The notes below the pieces were generated by a model. It was not told the origin of the DNA. It made no database searches and worked only from the letters and a program-made list of their open reading frames with translations. From Pontibacter chinhatensis (GTDB taxonomy: Bacteria > Bacteroidota > Bacteroidia > Cytophagales > Hymenobacteraceae), in contig NZ_FOOT01000001.1 of NCBI RefSeq assembly GCF_900113285.1, positions 1-64,000 on the forward strand: a stretch of DNA of 64,000 nt, read 5' to 3'. The position numbers were made by a program, and so were the translations under genes. Positions 27,901 through 35,396 of this stretch are shown in pieces (positions within the stretch are counted from its first letter, which is position 1; the number at the start of each line of letters is the position of its first letter).

Positions 27901-29487
27901 GTGGCAAAGTTGGCCAACAGCAACTATACAGCACCGGACGCCAAGGGTGAGTTCGTCATCGCGCAGAAGGAGCTAACAGCTGATTTGAGCAATTCTGGCA
28001 AAGTATACGATGGCACCACAGACGCTCCGGGCACTTCGGCTACGCTTATGGGTGTTGTTTCTGGTGATGATGTAACGGCCCTTGTATCTGCTGCTGCCTT
28101 TAGCAGTCCTAATGCGGGAGAGCGGACAGTTAGCGCTACCGTTACCCTGCAGGGTGCCGATGCAGCCAACTACGTGCTGAAGCAAGTAAACCCAGCCACT
28201 TCCAACATCAGCAGGGCGCCACTGATTATCACCGCCCCAAGTATGAGCAAGTACTGCGGCCAAGTAGACCCATTAACAGGTTACACTTGCACGGTGACAG
28301 GCGCCGTAAACCAGGAGCAAATCCTGACAAGCTATACGATTGCAGGTACCGAGGTAATCCCTGCCTCAGAAGACGCCAAACTGGTGAACTACAATGTAGC
28401 ACTTGTTAAGGGCACGCTGACCATCAACGGCCTCTCACTCGATGCCAGCTCTGCCAGCACACCACGTAGTGTGAATGAGGATGTTATCATAAACATCTCT
28501 GTAAAAGACGGTGAAACAGCAATTGATGGAGTAAATGTTGAGCTTGTTATGGAGGCAGGCGGGGAAACCCGTAGATTCACAAAAAGCAGTGAAAATGGTG
28601 TTGCGACATTTACTTTGGGCAAACAGGTGGCGAAAGTGTATTCCGTTCAGGCCGTGGCAGGCGGAAGCGCATGCGCAGCCTCTCAGGTAGTATACCTGCC
28701 CATTTACGACCCGGATGGTGGTTTTGTAACTGGCGGCGGCTGGATAAACTCTCCTAAAGACGCGCTCGCCGCTGATCTTAATGCTACCGGAAAAGCGAAT
28801 TTCGGCTTTGTGGCCAAGTATAAAAAGGGCAAAAACGAAGTGGATGGCAACACCGAGTTCCAGTTCCAGAATGGTAACATCAACTTTAAGAGCTCATCCC
28901 ATACGGCTGCCACGCTCGTCATTTCCGGCGCCAAAGCTACTTACAAGGGCAAGGGCTTCATCAACGGCGGCGGCATGGAGTATGACTTCATGGTGGTGGC
29001 CACAGACGGCGACATCAACGGCGGCGGAGGCTACGACAAGTTCCGCATTAAAATCTGGAACGGAGGCGATGTAGTGTATGATAACGCCCGAGGCGCGGCA
29101 GAAAACGCGGAACTGGGTGATGCGGCCAAACTCGGAGGCGGTTCCATCGTGATTCATGAGAACAAGTCACTGAATGGCGGCTCCGGTTCCAAGAAATTGG
29201 CAGCCATTGTTACACCGGAGCAGCTTTCTGCCAGCTTCCTCAACTACCCGAACCCCTACACCGACAGAACTACCATCACGTTCTCCGTGGAGAAAGACGA
29301 GCAGTTTGCCCTGGAGGTGTACGATGTGAAAGGAGCCCGCGTGCGGAAGACCGAGGAAGGTGTGGCAGAGGCCGGAAAAGTATACGAGTTTGAGTTCTCT
29401 GCGAATTCGCTGCCGGAAGGCGTATACTTTGCCAGGCTCACCACTTCGTCAGGCGTAAAAACGATTAAAATGGTGCTGAAAAAGTAA
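24916..29487 (+). CDS. Giant secreted MBG/YDG-repeat protein with T9SS sorting domain
   Basis: A 1523-residue surface or secreted protein. A signal peptide ends LLAQ at residue 37; an internal Met17 may be the true start. Next is an Ig-like region (about 38-235), then a chain of MBG/YDG-type beta-sandwich repeats of about 80 residues. Their starts are marked by YNGGQ (245), YDGTPK (393), KVYGEADP (476), KVYDGSEQ (552), KVYDGTTA (635), KVYGTRDP (720), RKYGDANP (798), RKYGEENP (875), VYNGQPQ (956) and KVYDGTTD (1029). A Gly/Asn-rich domain (about 1275-1430) follows, then a type IX sorting domain (NYPNPYTDRTTITFSV to the end). A role as adhesin or surface polymer is inference. The first 900 bp are clearly more AT-rich than the rest. 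Confidence 0.9.
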   Translation: MNLKPLHLYFFVGQSVMRRMFLIMALLFLALPPLLAQTVTSDKDDYAPGEVAIITGSGWINDEYVDVHFEEEPEYDHSHEHHGTSVDADGNWKIEFEILERHLGVTFTVIAVGQQSGARAETSFTDAQPTEIVLSSSNNPSLAGENVNITAVVRRAPNGNNNVAGQLQFYLNGVAHGNALAISNNNNTKSITINALSAGEHKIRAEFVGTNNDRPNGYMNSESTISQKIIKKFATISLQDIEYTYNGGQKHATAVTNPADLEGVSITYNGSTIAPTDAGEYDVIATLNNPLYEAEAVNGKMIISKANQAISWTNPQSIVFGTALSATQLNAALTAGEGSLTYSPAAGNILGVGSHTLRVKAAATTNYNAAEAIVILQVEKATPTLTLTIGEPHTYDGTPKHIAGVELRGVLENENIGTATVTYSKDGAPVTSPVDAGEYLVIASFTGNDNYLPRQATGTLTITPRPVSVAANALSKVYGEADPTLTYTITAGTVVNGDSFSGSLERESGENVRGYAINKGTLSLGSNYSLSFEGAQFTINPKQVTARISAEDKVYDGSEQATASGYIAASELVGSDQLEVMVQNAAFSDKNAGPGKTVTADVSITHGNYTLSNATASTTANITAKPIVGTFTAASKVYDGTTAATVTDLALVGIIAGDDIRLTGGEARFADKNANSGKTVTLAGAALSGKDKNNYTLTNVEQALADITKRPASVTPKAVTKVYGTRDPVLTGTLEGFVETDEITAEFFRPLSEWVGKIDILVTLHPEEALSNYDITYNEAFLEITPAELVVTAHNASRKYGDANPEFTGSVSGIVGEDEIEISYTSVAKPESVIGSYAITPVLSGALLVNYTVLATDGILTIGKAPLSLQVNDKTRKYGEENPAFDGTLTGLKNSDPITPSYSTTAGAGTNVGEYAIMGSLLDPKGKLDNYDVSITDGVLNILPAEAEIYLSDLSTVYNGQPQGVTVTTVPEGLAVNITYNAEAVAPTKADSYTVVAKLANSNYTAPDAKGEFVIAQKELTADLSNSGKVYDGTTDAPGTSATLMGVVSGDDVTALVSAAAFSSPNAGERTVSATVTLQGADAANYVLKQVNPATSNISRAPLIITAPSMSKYCGQVDPLTGYTCTVTGAVNQEQILTSYTIAGTEVIPASEDAKLVNYNVALVKGTLTINGLSLDASSASTPRSVNEDVIINISVKDGETAIDGVNVELVMEAGGETRRFTKSSENGVATFTLGKQVAKVYSVQAVAGGSACAASQVVYLPIYDPDGGFVTGGGWINSPKDALAADLNATGKANFGFVAKYKKGKNEVDGNTEFQFQNGNINFKSSSHTAATLVISGAKATYKGKGFINGGGMEYDFMVVATDGDINGGGGYDKFRIKIWNGGDVVYDNARGAAENAELGDAAKLGGGSIVIHENKSLNGGSGSKKLAAIVTPEQLSASFLNYPNPYTDRTTITFSVEKDEQFALEVYDVKGARVRKTEEGVAEAGKVYEFEFSANSLPEGVYFARLTTSSGVKTIKMVLKK

Positions 29488-29514
29488 CAGCCCTTGCATA
29501 TCCATTATTTCAAT

Positions 29515-29552
29515 TATAGCCGGCTGCACAATGTAGCCGGCTATACTTTTTT
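29515..29552 (+). terminator. Terminator of the MBG-repeat gene
   Basis: An 11-bp perfect stem (TATAGCCGGCT at 29515-29525, complement at 29535-29545) with a 9-base loop, followed by CTTTTTT. An octamer copy follows at 29550, and its TATACT part is also formed at the foot of the stem. It lies 28 bp after the stop codon. Confidence 0.8.
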
Positions 29553-30042
29553 ATACTATGGCTGGAGGCGAAGTAGACAATAAGTAAATTGCCTGACCTA
29601 TACTTTGATTACCGAGCCGCACCAAACAAAAAAATAATTTAGCCTTAATTATACTTCAAGCATCACTTTACGCTCTTCCTTATCTGTTTGAATGTGATAC
29701 TTCTAAGGCCTATTGCTTTAAGAAGTATAAATCTATATAAAAAAGCAGTATGCTTTCCGTTCACTAAAAATTGGCAACCAATTATTTTAAGGAGGGTATA
29801 GTATGCATGTCGCCATTCTGAGGGGAAGTGGCGAGGGTATTTAGCCAAAGTACTGAAGTATAATTTATTATGATTATTTGTAGGTTTATTTTGCAAAAGC
29901 TTATCAGGTTAATTGCAGAGTAGGGGACGAAGCATTGCCTGAAAGTCTAAACAACAGCACAACAACATTTCCGGCACGTTATAAAATTAGCCGGGACTTC
30001 TTTTTTAATTTCAGACAAAATACATTTACTTTGTGCTGAAAC
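29553..30042. other. AT-rich intergenic region upstream of the his leader
   Basis: No gene is evident. It contains octamer or near-octamer copies (29550, 29724, and partial ones near 29650 and 29855). Close to the leader peptide, TTACTTTG at 30026-30033 is a one-mismatch fit to the -7 box, 9 bp before the leader ATG. Confidence 0.45.
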
Positions 30043-30141
30043 ATGAGCATGGTATATACATATAGCACCACTTCTACCTGGACAACGCCCGTTGCTCCGG
30101 CTGCTCATGTACATTTCCACCATTTCCATCATTCCTCGTAA
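30043..30141 (+). CDS. hisL: Histidine operon leader peptide, first copy
   Basis: A 32-codon frame ending at TAA (30139-30141), 107 bp before hisG. Its C-terminal part reads AHVHFHHFHHSS, six His within ten residues, the hallmark of a His-responsive attenuator peptide. It also has a Thr-rich middle (STTSTWTT). When charged tRNA-His is scarce the ribosome would stall on the His codons and change the folding of the downstream RNA. Too short for routine gene finding; the call rests on His content and position. Confidence 0.82.
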   Translation: MSMVYTYSTTSTWTTPVAPAAHVHFHHFHHSS

Positions 30142-30196
30142 GAGGAATCCATACTACCATATTGCCCCCGACGGGCGTTGCCCGTATTATACTTTG
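30083..30196 (+). promoter_or_regulatory. Putative his attenuator RNA structures
   Basis: Mutually exclusive pairings are visible. CAACGCCCGT (30083-30092, inside the leader peptide) is perfectly complementary to ACGGGCGTTG (30171-30180). The latter can instead form a local hairpin, ACGGGC-GTT-GCCCGT (30171-30185), followed by the T-rich ATTATACTTT. A 7-bp hairpin (30131-30137 with 30142-30148) covers the leader stop codon. The terminator is weaker than those of trpL and the second hisL. Confidence 0.55.
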
Positions 30197-30232
30197 CCAG
30201 CAGCAGGGTATATAGCCTTATTTTCTACATCA

Positions 30233-30240
30233 TACCTTTG
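30233..30240 (+). promoter_or_regulatory. Possible internal promoter directly before hisG
   Basis: TACCTTTG fits the -7 box TAnnTTTG and ends 8 bp before the hisG ATG. It would give a near-leaderless mRNA that bypasses the attenuator. No convincing -33 TTTG is found at the right distance. Confidence 0.3.
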
Positions 30241-30248
30241 ATACCATA

Positions 30249-31100
30249 ATGCTACGAATAGCAATCCAAAAGTCGGGTAGGCTGAGCGAGGAGTCGCTGA
30301 ACCTAATCCGCGAGTGCGGTATTTCCTTTATCTATAGCTCCCTCAAACTCAAAACAGAGTGCACTAACTTTCCGCTGGAGATTCTTTTCCTCCGCGACGA
30401 TGATATACCCGGCTATGTGGCCGACGGTGTGGCCGATATTGGTATCGTAGGCGAGAACGTGCTAGTGGAGGAAGGAAAAGCAGCGCTGACCGTGGAGCGA
30501 CTTGGCTTCTCCAAGTGCCGCCTTTCCCTGGCAGTACCACGGGGTTCTGAATACGAGTCGGTGCAGGACCTGAACGGCAAAAACATCGCCACTTCTTATC
30601 CCAACCTGTTGCAGGCCTTCCTGGATGCCCGGGGCGTGCAGGCGCATATTCATACTATTAGCGGGTCCGTGGAGATAGCACCAAGTATAGGCCTGGCTGA
30701 TGCCATCTGTGATATTGTGAGCTCGGGCAGCACCCTGATCAGTAACGGACTAAGGGAAGTGGAGCGCGTGTTTAAGTCGGAAGCTGTGCTGATTGCCAAC
30801 CCGGAGCTGCCGCAGGAAAAGCAGGAGATACTCGATAAACTCCTGTTCCGGATTCATGCCGTGCAGCGCGCCAGTCGCGCCAAGTATATTCTGCTCAACT
30901 CTCCGAACGATAAAATTGCTGAGATAAGCAGGCTGCTTCCAAGTATAAAAGCGCCTACCGTGCTGCCCTTGGCGGAAGAGGGATGGAGTTCGCTGCACTC
31001 GGTAGTGAACGAGGATGATTTCTGGGAGATTATCGAGAAGATAAAGGCAGCCGGGGCACAGGGCATTCTGGTTGTTCCGATTGAAAAAATGATAGTATAA
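30249..31100 (+). CDS. hisG: ATP phosphoribosyltransferase, long form
   Basis: A 283-residue enzyme catalysing the first step of histidine synthesis, joining ATP and PRPP. It starts LRIAIQKSGRLSEESLNLI, has GVADIGIVGENVL, the PRPP-binding ICDIVSSGSTLISNGL, and the C-terminal regulatory ACT-like domain (from about residue 210) present only in the long, self-sufficient form. Feedback inhibition by histidine is known for this form. Its stop codon TAA (31098-31100) is formed by an octamer copy (31094-31101). hisD starts 4 bp later. Confidence 0.96.
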   Translation: MLRIAIQKSGRLSEESLNLIRECGISFIYSSLKLKTECTNFPLEILFLRDDDIPGYVADGVADIGIVGENVLVEEGKAALTVERLGFSKCRLSLAVPRGSEYESVQDLNGKNIATSYPNLLQAFLDARGVQAHIHTISGSVEIAPSIGLADAICDIVSSGSTLISNGLREVERVFKSEAVLIANPELPQEKQEILDKLLFRIHAVQRASRAKYILLNSPNDKIAEISRLLPSIKAPTVLPLAEEGWSSLHSVVNEDDFWEIIEKIKAAGAQGILVVPIEKMIV

Positions 31101-31104
31101 AGCC

Positions 31105-32394
31105 ATGCGCAAATTCATAAACCCAAGCCCGGACATATGGGCAGAGCTGGTAAAGCGCCCGACCAAGAACCTGGAAGAACTGGAGCCCGGCATCCTGCAA
31201 ACGTTTCAGCTGGTGCAGGAGCAGGGCGACGCGGCCTTGCTACAGCTGGCCCAAAAGTATGACGGGGTGCAACTGCAAAGTCTGCTGGCCTCGGAAGTGG
31301 AAATCGCGGAAGCAGAAGCTAAAGTGCCGCAGGAACTGAAAGAGGCTATTCTGCAGGCCTACAGCAATATTCAACTTTTTCATACGCAACAGGCGGAGCC
31401 CGTGCGGCAGGTAGAAACCATGAATGGGGTGAACTGCTGGCGCAAGAGCGTAGCCATTGATAAGGTTGGTTTATACATACCCGGAGGTACTGCGCCGCTG
31501 TTCTCTACTTTGCTGATGCTAGGGGTGCCGGCCCGCATTGCCGGATGCCGGGAAATCATCCTTTGCACGCCGCCCGCCAAAGACGGCAGCATCCATCCGG
31601 CTATACTATATACCGCCTCTTTGCTGGGCATCACCCACATCGTAAAAGCCGGAGGCGCGCAAGCGGTAGCTGCCATGGCCTTTGGCACGGAGAGTGTGCC
31701 TGCGGTGTATAAAATTTTTGGCCCCGGAAATCAATATGTCACAGTAGCCAAGCAATTGGTCAGCAAAACTGGTGTTGCCATTGACCTGCCAGCCGGACCT
31801 TCTGAGGTGCTTGTGATGGCCGATGAGAGTGCAAACCCGGCTTTCGTGGCCGCCGACCTGCTCTCGCAAGCCGAGCACGGCGACGACTCACAGGTGGTGC
31901 TGCTGACAACCTCGGAAGAAATACTGCAACAGGTGGAGCAGGAGTTGGAAGTACAGCTGAACGTGCTGCCGCGCAGGGAGTTTGCCGCAAAAGCCCTGGA
32001 AAACAGCCTGGGCGTGGTGCTTAACAGCCGCCAAAGTATGCTTAACTTCTCGAACCTGTACGCCCCGGAGCACCTTATACTTTCCGTAGCTGATTTTGAG
32101 GAACTGATGGAGGGGATTACGAACACTGGCTCTGTTTTCTTGGGCCATTACAGCCCGGAATCTGCTGGGGACTATGCCTCCGGTACCAACCATACTTTGC
32201 CGACCAATGGGTACGCCCGCGCTTACAGCGGCGTATCGCTGGACAGCTTCGTGAAGAAAATCACCTTCCAGTATATTACGCGCGAGGGGCTGCAAAATAT
32301 TGGCAAAACCATCGAAACCATGGCCGAGGCCGAAGGGCTGGAGGCGCACAAAAATGCCGTAAGTATCCGACTTAAAGAACTAGACCGTGTTTAA
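31105..32394 (+). CDS. hisD: Histidinol dehydrogenase
   Basis: A 429-residue zinc enzyme performing the last two oxidations, histidinol to histidine. Signatures in order: GLYIPGGTAPLFSTLLM, KIFGPGNQYVTVAKQLV, DLPAGPSEVLVMAD, LSQAEHGDDSQ with the zinc-binding Gln/His, and TLPTNGYARAYSGV. Length is normal. The gene overlaps hisC by 8 bp and is part of hisGDCB. Confidence 0.97.
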   Translation: MRKFINPSPDIWAELVKRPTKNLEELEPGILQTFQLVQEQGDAALLQLAQKYDGVQLQSLLASEVEIAEAEAKVPQELKEAILQAYSNIQLFHTQQAEPVRQVETMNGVNCWRKSVAIDKVGLYIPGGTAPLFSTLLMLGVPARIAGCREIILCTPPAKDGSIHPAILYTASLLGITHIVKAGGAQAVAAMAFGTESVPAVYKIFGPGNQYVTVAKQLVSKTGVAIDLPAGPSEVLVMADESANPAFVAADLLSQAEHGDDSQVVLLTTSEEILQQVEQELEVQLNVLPRREFAAKALENSLGVVLNSRQSMLNFSNLYAPEHLILSVADFEELMEGITNTGSVFLGHYSPESAGDYASGTNHTLPTNGYARAYSGVSLDSFVKKITFQYITREGLQNIGKTIETMAEAEGLEAHKNAVSIRLKELDRV

Positions 32395-33442
32395 CCTGAA
32401 CGATATCATTCGTCCGAATGTGCTGAAGATGAAAGCCTACTCTTCGGCCCGCGACGAATTTAAAGGCAGCGCCAGCATTTTTCTGGATGCCAACGAAAAT
32501 AACCTCGGCAGCCTGGCCGGCGAAAAGTATAACCGCTATCCCGACCCGCACCAAAAGAAACTGAAGGCGCGCATTGCCGAAATCAAAGGCGTGCAGCCGG
32601 AGCAGATTTTCCTGGGCAACGGTTCGGATGAGGCCATCGACCTGCTGTTCCGGATGGTGTGCCGCCCCGGGCAGGACAGCATGCTGCACCTGCCGCCCAC
32701 CTATGGTATGTATGAAGTATCGGCTAACCTGAACGAGGTGGCGCTGCAGGCCGTGCAACTGACCGAGGAGTACCAGATTCCGGTGGAGGAGGTGCTGCTT
32801 AACGTAAAGCCCACCACCAAAATCATCTTCATCTGCTCGCCCAATAACCCCACCGGCAACCTGATAGAACCCGAAAGTATAGAGGACATCCTGCGCGCCT
32901 TTAACGGGTTGGTGGTAGTAGACGAAGCCTACATCGACTTTGCCGACGCCCGCAGCTGGGCTTCCCGCCTGCAGGAGTTCCCGAACCTGGTGGTGCTGCA
33001 GACTTTCTCCAAAGCCTGGGGCATGGCCGGACTCAGGTTAGGGCTTGCCTTTGCCTCTCAGGAGATTATCGCTGTTTTGGATAAAATAAAGCCGCCATAC
33101 AACATCAACGAAGCCACGCAGGAGCTGGCGCTGCAGGCCCTGGAGCGTGGCGAGGCGCTGAAAGACATGGTCGAAGAGATTGTACAGGAGCGCGAACTGC
33201 TGCTGGAAGCCTTGCCCGATCTGCCTTCCGTTGAGCATGTTTACGCCTCTGATGCTAACTTTATACTTGTTAAAGTAATAGATCCAAATGTGGTGTATAA
33301 CTACCTTTTAGATAAAGGCATTGTGGTACGTAACCGCTCCTCATTGCCAGGCTGCGAAGGCTGCCTGCGCATCTCCGTCGGTACGCTGGAAGAGAACCAA
33401 CGCCTGTTGCAGGCAATAGCTGAGTTTGAGACGAAAGATTAA
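32387..33442 (+). CDS. hisC: Histidinol-phosphate aminotransferase
   Basis: A 351-residue class I/II aminotransferase that makes histidinol phosphate. It has DANENNLGS near the start, FLGNGSDEAIDLLFR, CSPNNPTGNL, VVDEAYIDFAD and the PLP-lysine motif FSKAWGMAGLRLG. It starts with GTG at 32387, overlapping the end of hisD by 8 bp, which suggests coupled translation. Length is normal. Confidence 0.96.
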   Translation: MFNLNDIIRPNVLKMKAYSSARDEFKGSASIFLDANENNLGSLAGEKYNRYPDPHQKKLKARIAEIKGVQPEQIFLGNGSDEAIDLLFRMVCRPGQDSMLHLPPTYGMYEVSANLNEVALQAVQLTEEYQIPVEEVLLNVKPTTKIIFICSPNNPTGNLIEPESIEDILRAFNGLVVVDEAYIDFADARSWASRLQEFPNLVVLQTFSKAWGMAGLRLGLAFASQEIIAVLDKIKPPYNINEATQELALQALERGEALKDMVEEIVQERELLLEALPDLPSVEHVYASDANFILVKVIDPNVVYNYLLDKGIVVRNRSSLPGCEGCLRISVGTLEENQRLLQAIAEFETKD

Positions 33443-33521
33443 AGAGGCAATTAGCACTGTCCACAAAGTATAACTTATAGCCTTTTGTCCTATATCGAAA
33501 CACTCTTTGCCAAACCATAAA

Positions 33522-34625
33522 ATGAAAAAAGCACTTTTTATAGATCGTGACGGCACCATACTGGTGGAGCCGCCTACTGATTACCAGGTGGATTCCTTCG
33601 AGAAGTTTGCCTTTATCCCGAAGTCCATCACCAACCTGGCCCGCATTTACCGGGAAATGGACTATGAGTTTGTGATGGTGACCAACCAGGATGGCCTTGG
33701 TACCGACTCTTACCCGGAGCATACCTTTTGGCCCTATCAGAACAAGATGCTCGAGATCCTGGAGAGCGAAGGCATCAAGTTCGATGAAATCCTCATCGAC
33801 CGCAGCTTTGAGCACGAGGGGCTGGAGACACGTAAGCCCGGCATCGGGATGATGAAAAACTACCTGGCCGGGGAGTATGACCTGGCTAATAGCTACGTAA
33901 TCGGCGACAGGCAGACGGATGTAAAGCTGGCTCAGAACCTGGGGGCACAAGCCATCTTCATCGGGGAAGCTTCTGCCGACGGGGCAGCCTTGAGCACCAC
34001 CAATTGGGATGAGATTTATACTTTCCTGAAGCAACAGCGCACTGGTCGCACGGCCCGCGTCCGCCGCAGTACCTCCGAAACAGATATCCAAGTGGACCTG
34101 AACCTGGATGGTACCGGGAAGTCAAACATCCAGACAGGCATCGGCTTCTTCGACCACATGCTGGAGCAGGTGGCCAGGCACGGCAAAGTGGACTTAACCA
34201 TACAGGTAAAAGGCGACCTGCACATCGACGAGCACCACACCATCGAAGATACCGGACTTGCCTTAGGGGAGGCTTTCCTGCAGGCGCTGGGCGATAAGCG
34301 GGGCATCAGCCGCTATGGCTTTTTTATACTTCCCATGGATGAGGCCCTGGCGCAGGTAGCCATCGACTTCAGCGGTCGCCCCTGGACGGTATGGCAGGCG
34401 GAGTTTAAACGCGAGAAAGTAGGGGGTATGCCCACGGAAATGTTCTTCCACTTCTTCAAGTCCTTCTCCGATACGGCCAGAGCCAACCTGAACATCAAGG
34501 TGGAGGGAGACAACGAGCACCATAAGATTGAGGCTATCTTCAAAGGATTTGCCCGCGCCATCCGCATGGCCGTGGAGCGCAACCTGCAAGACACTTCTAT
34601 CCCCAGCACCAAAGGCACTTTGTAG
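33522..34625 (+). CDS. hisB: Bifunctional histidinol-phosphatase / imidazoleglycerol-phosphate dehydratase
   Basis: A 367-residue fusion. Residues 1-165 are a HAD-type phosphatase ([14 protein letters not shown] with the nucleophile Asp, [24 protein letters not shown]). Residues 172-367 are the dehydratase ([50 protein letters not shown]), with the paired metal-binding His motifs. An upstream in-frame TTG at 33507 is less likely than the ATG at 33522. A 28-bp hairpin follows 4 bp after the stop. Confidence 0.96.
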   Translation: MKKALFIDRDGTILVEPPTDYQVDSFEKFAFIPKSITNLARIYREMDYEFVMVTNQDGLGTDSYPEHTFWPYQNKMLEILESEGIKFDEILIDRSFEHEGLETRKPGIGMMKNYLAGEYDLANSYVIGDRQTDVKLAQNLGAQAIFIGEASADGAALSTTNWDEIYTFLKQQRTGRTARVRRSTSETDIQVDLNLDGTGKSNIQTGIGFFDHMLEQVARHGKVDLTIQVKGDLHIDEHHTIEDTGLALGEAFLQALGDKRGISRYGFFILPMDEALAQVAIDFSGRPWTVWQAEFKREKVGGMPTEMFFHFFKSFSDTARANLNIKVEGDNEHHKIEAIFKGFARAIRMAVERNLQDTSIPSTKGTL

Positions 34626-34629
34626 TCAG

Positions 34630-34691
34630 AAAGTATAAAACAGAAAGAGGGCGCTACCATTCAGTAGCGCCCTCTTTCTGTTTTATACTTT
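34630..34691. terminator. Long bidirectional terminator with the octamer in both arms
   Basis: A perfect 28-bp inverted repeat (34630-34657 and 34664-34691) with a 6-base loop, CATTCA. The outer part of each arm is AAAGTATAAA or its complement, so the octamer occurs as an inverted pair (34632 and 34682) at the base of the stem. It separates hisB from the convergent SpoIIAA-like gene. Confidence 0.88.
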
Positions 34692-34699
34692 GTCGTGCA

Positions 34700-35110
34700 T
34701 TATACATGCGAGCGGAGCCAGTCTTTGGCGGGCTCAATGTCCTCAAAAGCTTGTATGTAGCTGGGGTAGTCGGCCAATTTCACGGCCTTATCCGCCGAAA
34801 GGCGGCTGAGCACACTGGGCGAGTACACCCAGGCAAAGAGTTTCAGGCCCTGCCGCTCCATCTCCGGAAACCACTCCTCAGCCAACCACCTCGAGGCAGC
34901 AGACCATTGGCCCTCCACCTGGGTATTATCGTTCAGAATCCGGAAGCAGGCGTGCTCTCTCATCAACTCGAGTATTCTGTTACAGCCCGTTACTACCGAA
35001 TCGTAGTTCTGATAGCCTCTCCAGTTGACATAAAGCCACTCCTCCATCTGATTAAACTCGATGGCGATGGTATTATCTCGATATAGAAGTTGGGTGCGGG
35101 TTCGTCTCAT
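34700..35110 (-). CDS. SpoIIAA/STAS-like protein, unknown function
   Basis: A 136-residue soluble protein without signal or membrane segment. The pattern of a short strand, WLYVNWRGYQNYDSVVTGC, helix, RILNDNTQVEG and a final PAKDWL resembles small SpoIIAA-like (STAS-fold) proteins of Bacteroidota. No catalytic residue can be assigned. Single gene, convergent with hisB. The family call is tentative. Confidence 0.6.
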   Translation of the reverse strand: MRRTRTQLLYRDNTIAIEFNQMEEWLYVNWRGYQNYDSVVTGCNRILELMREHACFRILNDNTQVEGQWSAASRWLAEEWFPEMERQGLKLFAWVYSPSVLSRLSADKAVKLADYPSYIQAFEDIEPAKDWLRSHV

Positions 35111-35396
35111 AAAATTGCCAGCTTTACGGAAGGGCTACAAAGTAAACACTGCAAAGGCAGGAATTCAAGCAAAAGTATATTTCCTTTCTTCAGCCAGAGA
35201 GGGCAGCTGCCACGTAAATCACTAGTGGAAAGCTGCCATAAAAACGTGCATGTGCGCTTGTACTTCGCCACCTATTTTTGCAAATGTAGAAGATAATCAA
35301 TAATTTAGGATTTTAGCTTTTTTAAAGGCTGATTATTTTTCTCATTAAGCATGCCCGCGCCTGGTAAGCTTCTGTTACCATAGCGCCCGAGCCATC

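Noticed and set aside
29663..29896. A 77-residue minus-strand frame in the spacer before hisL1
   Set aside because: It is AT-rich with no start context, no recognisable motif, and spans octamer-bearing spacer sequence.
33507..33521. TTG start for hisB
   Set aside because: The ATG at 33522 gives the usual N-terminus directly before the HAD nucleophile motif; the upstream five codons add nothing conserved.
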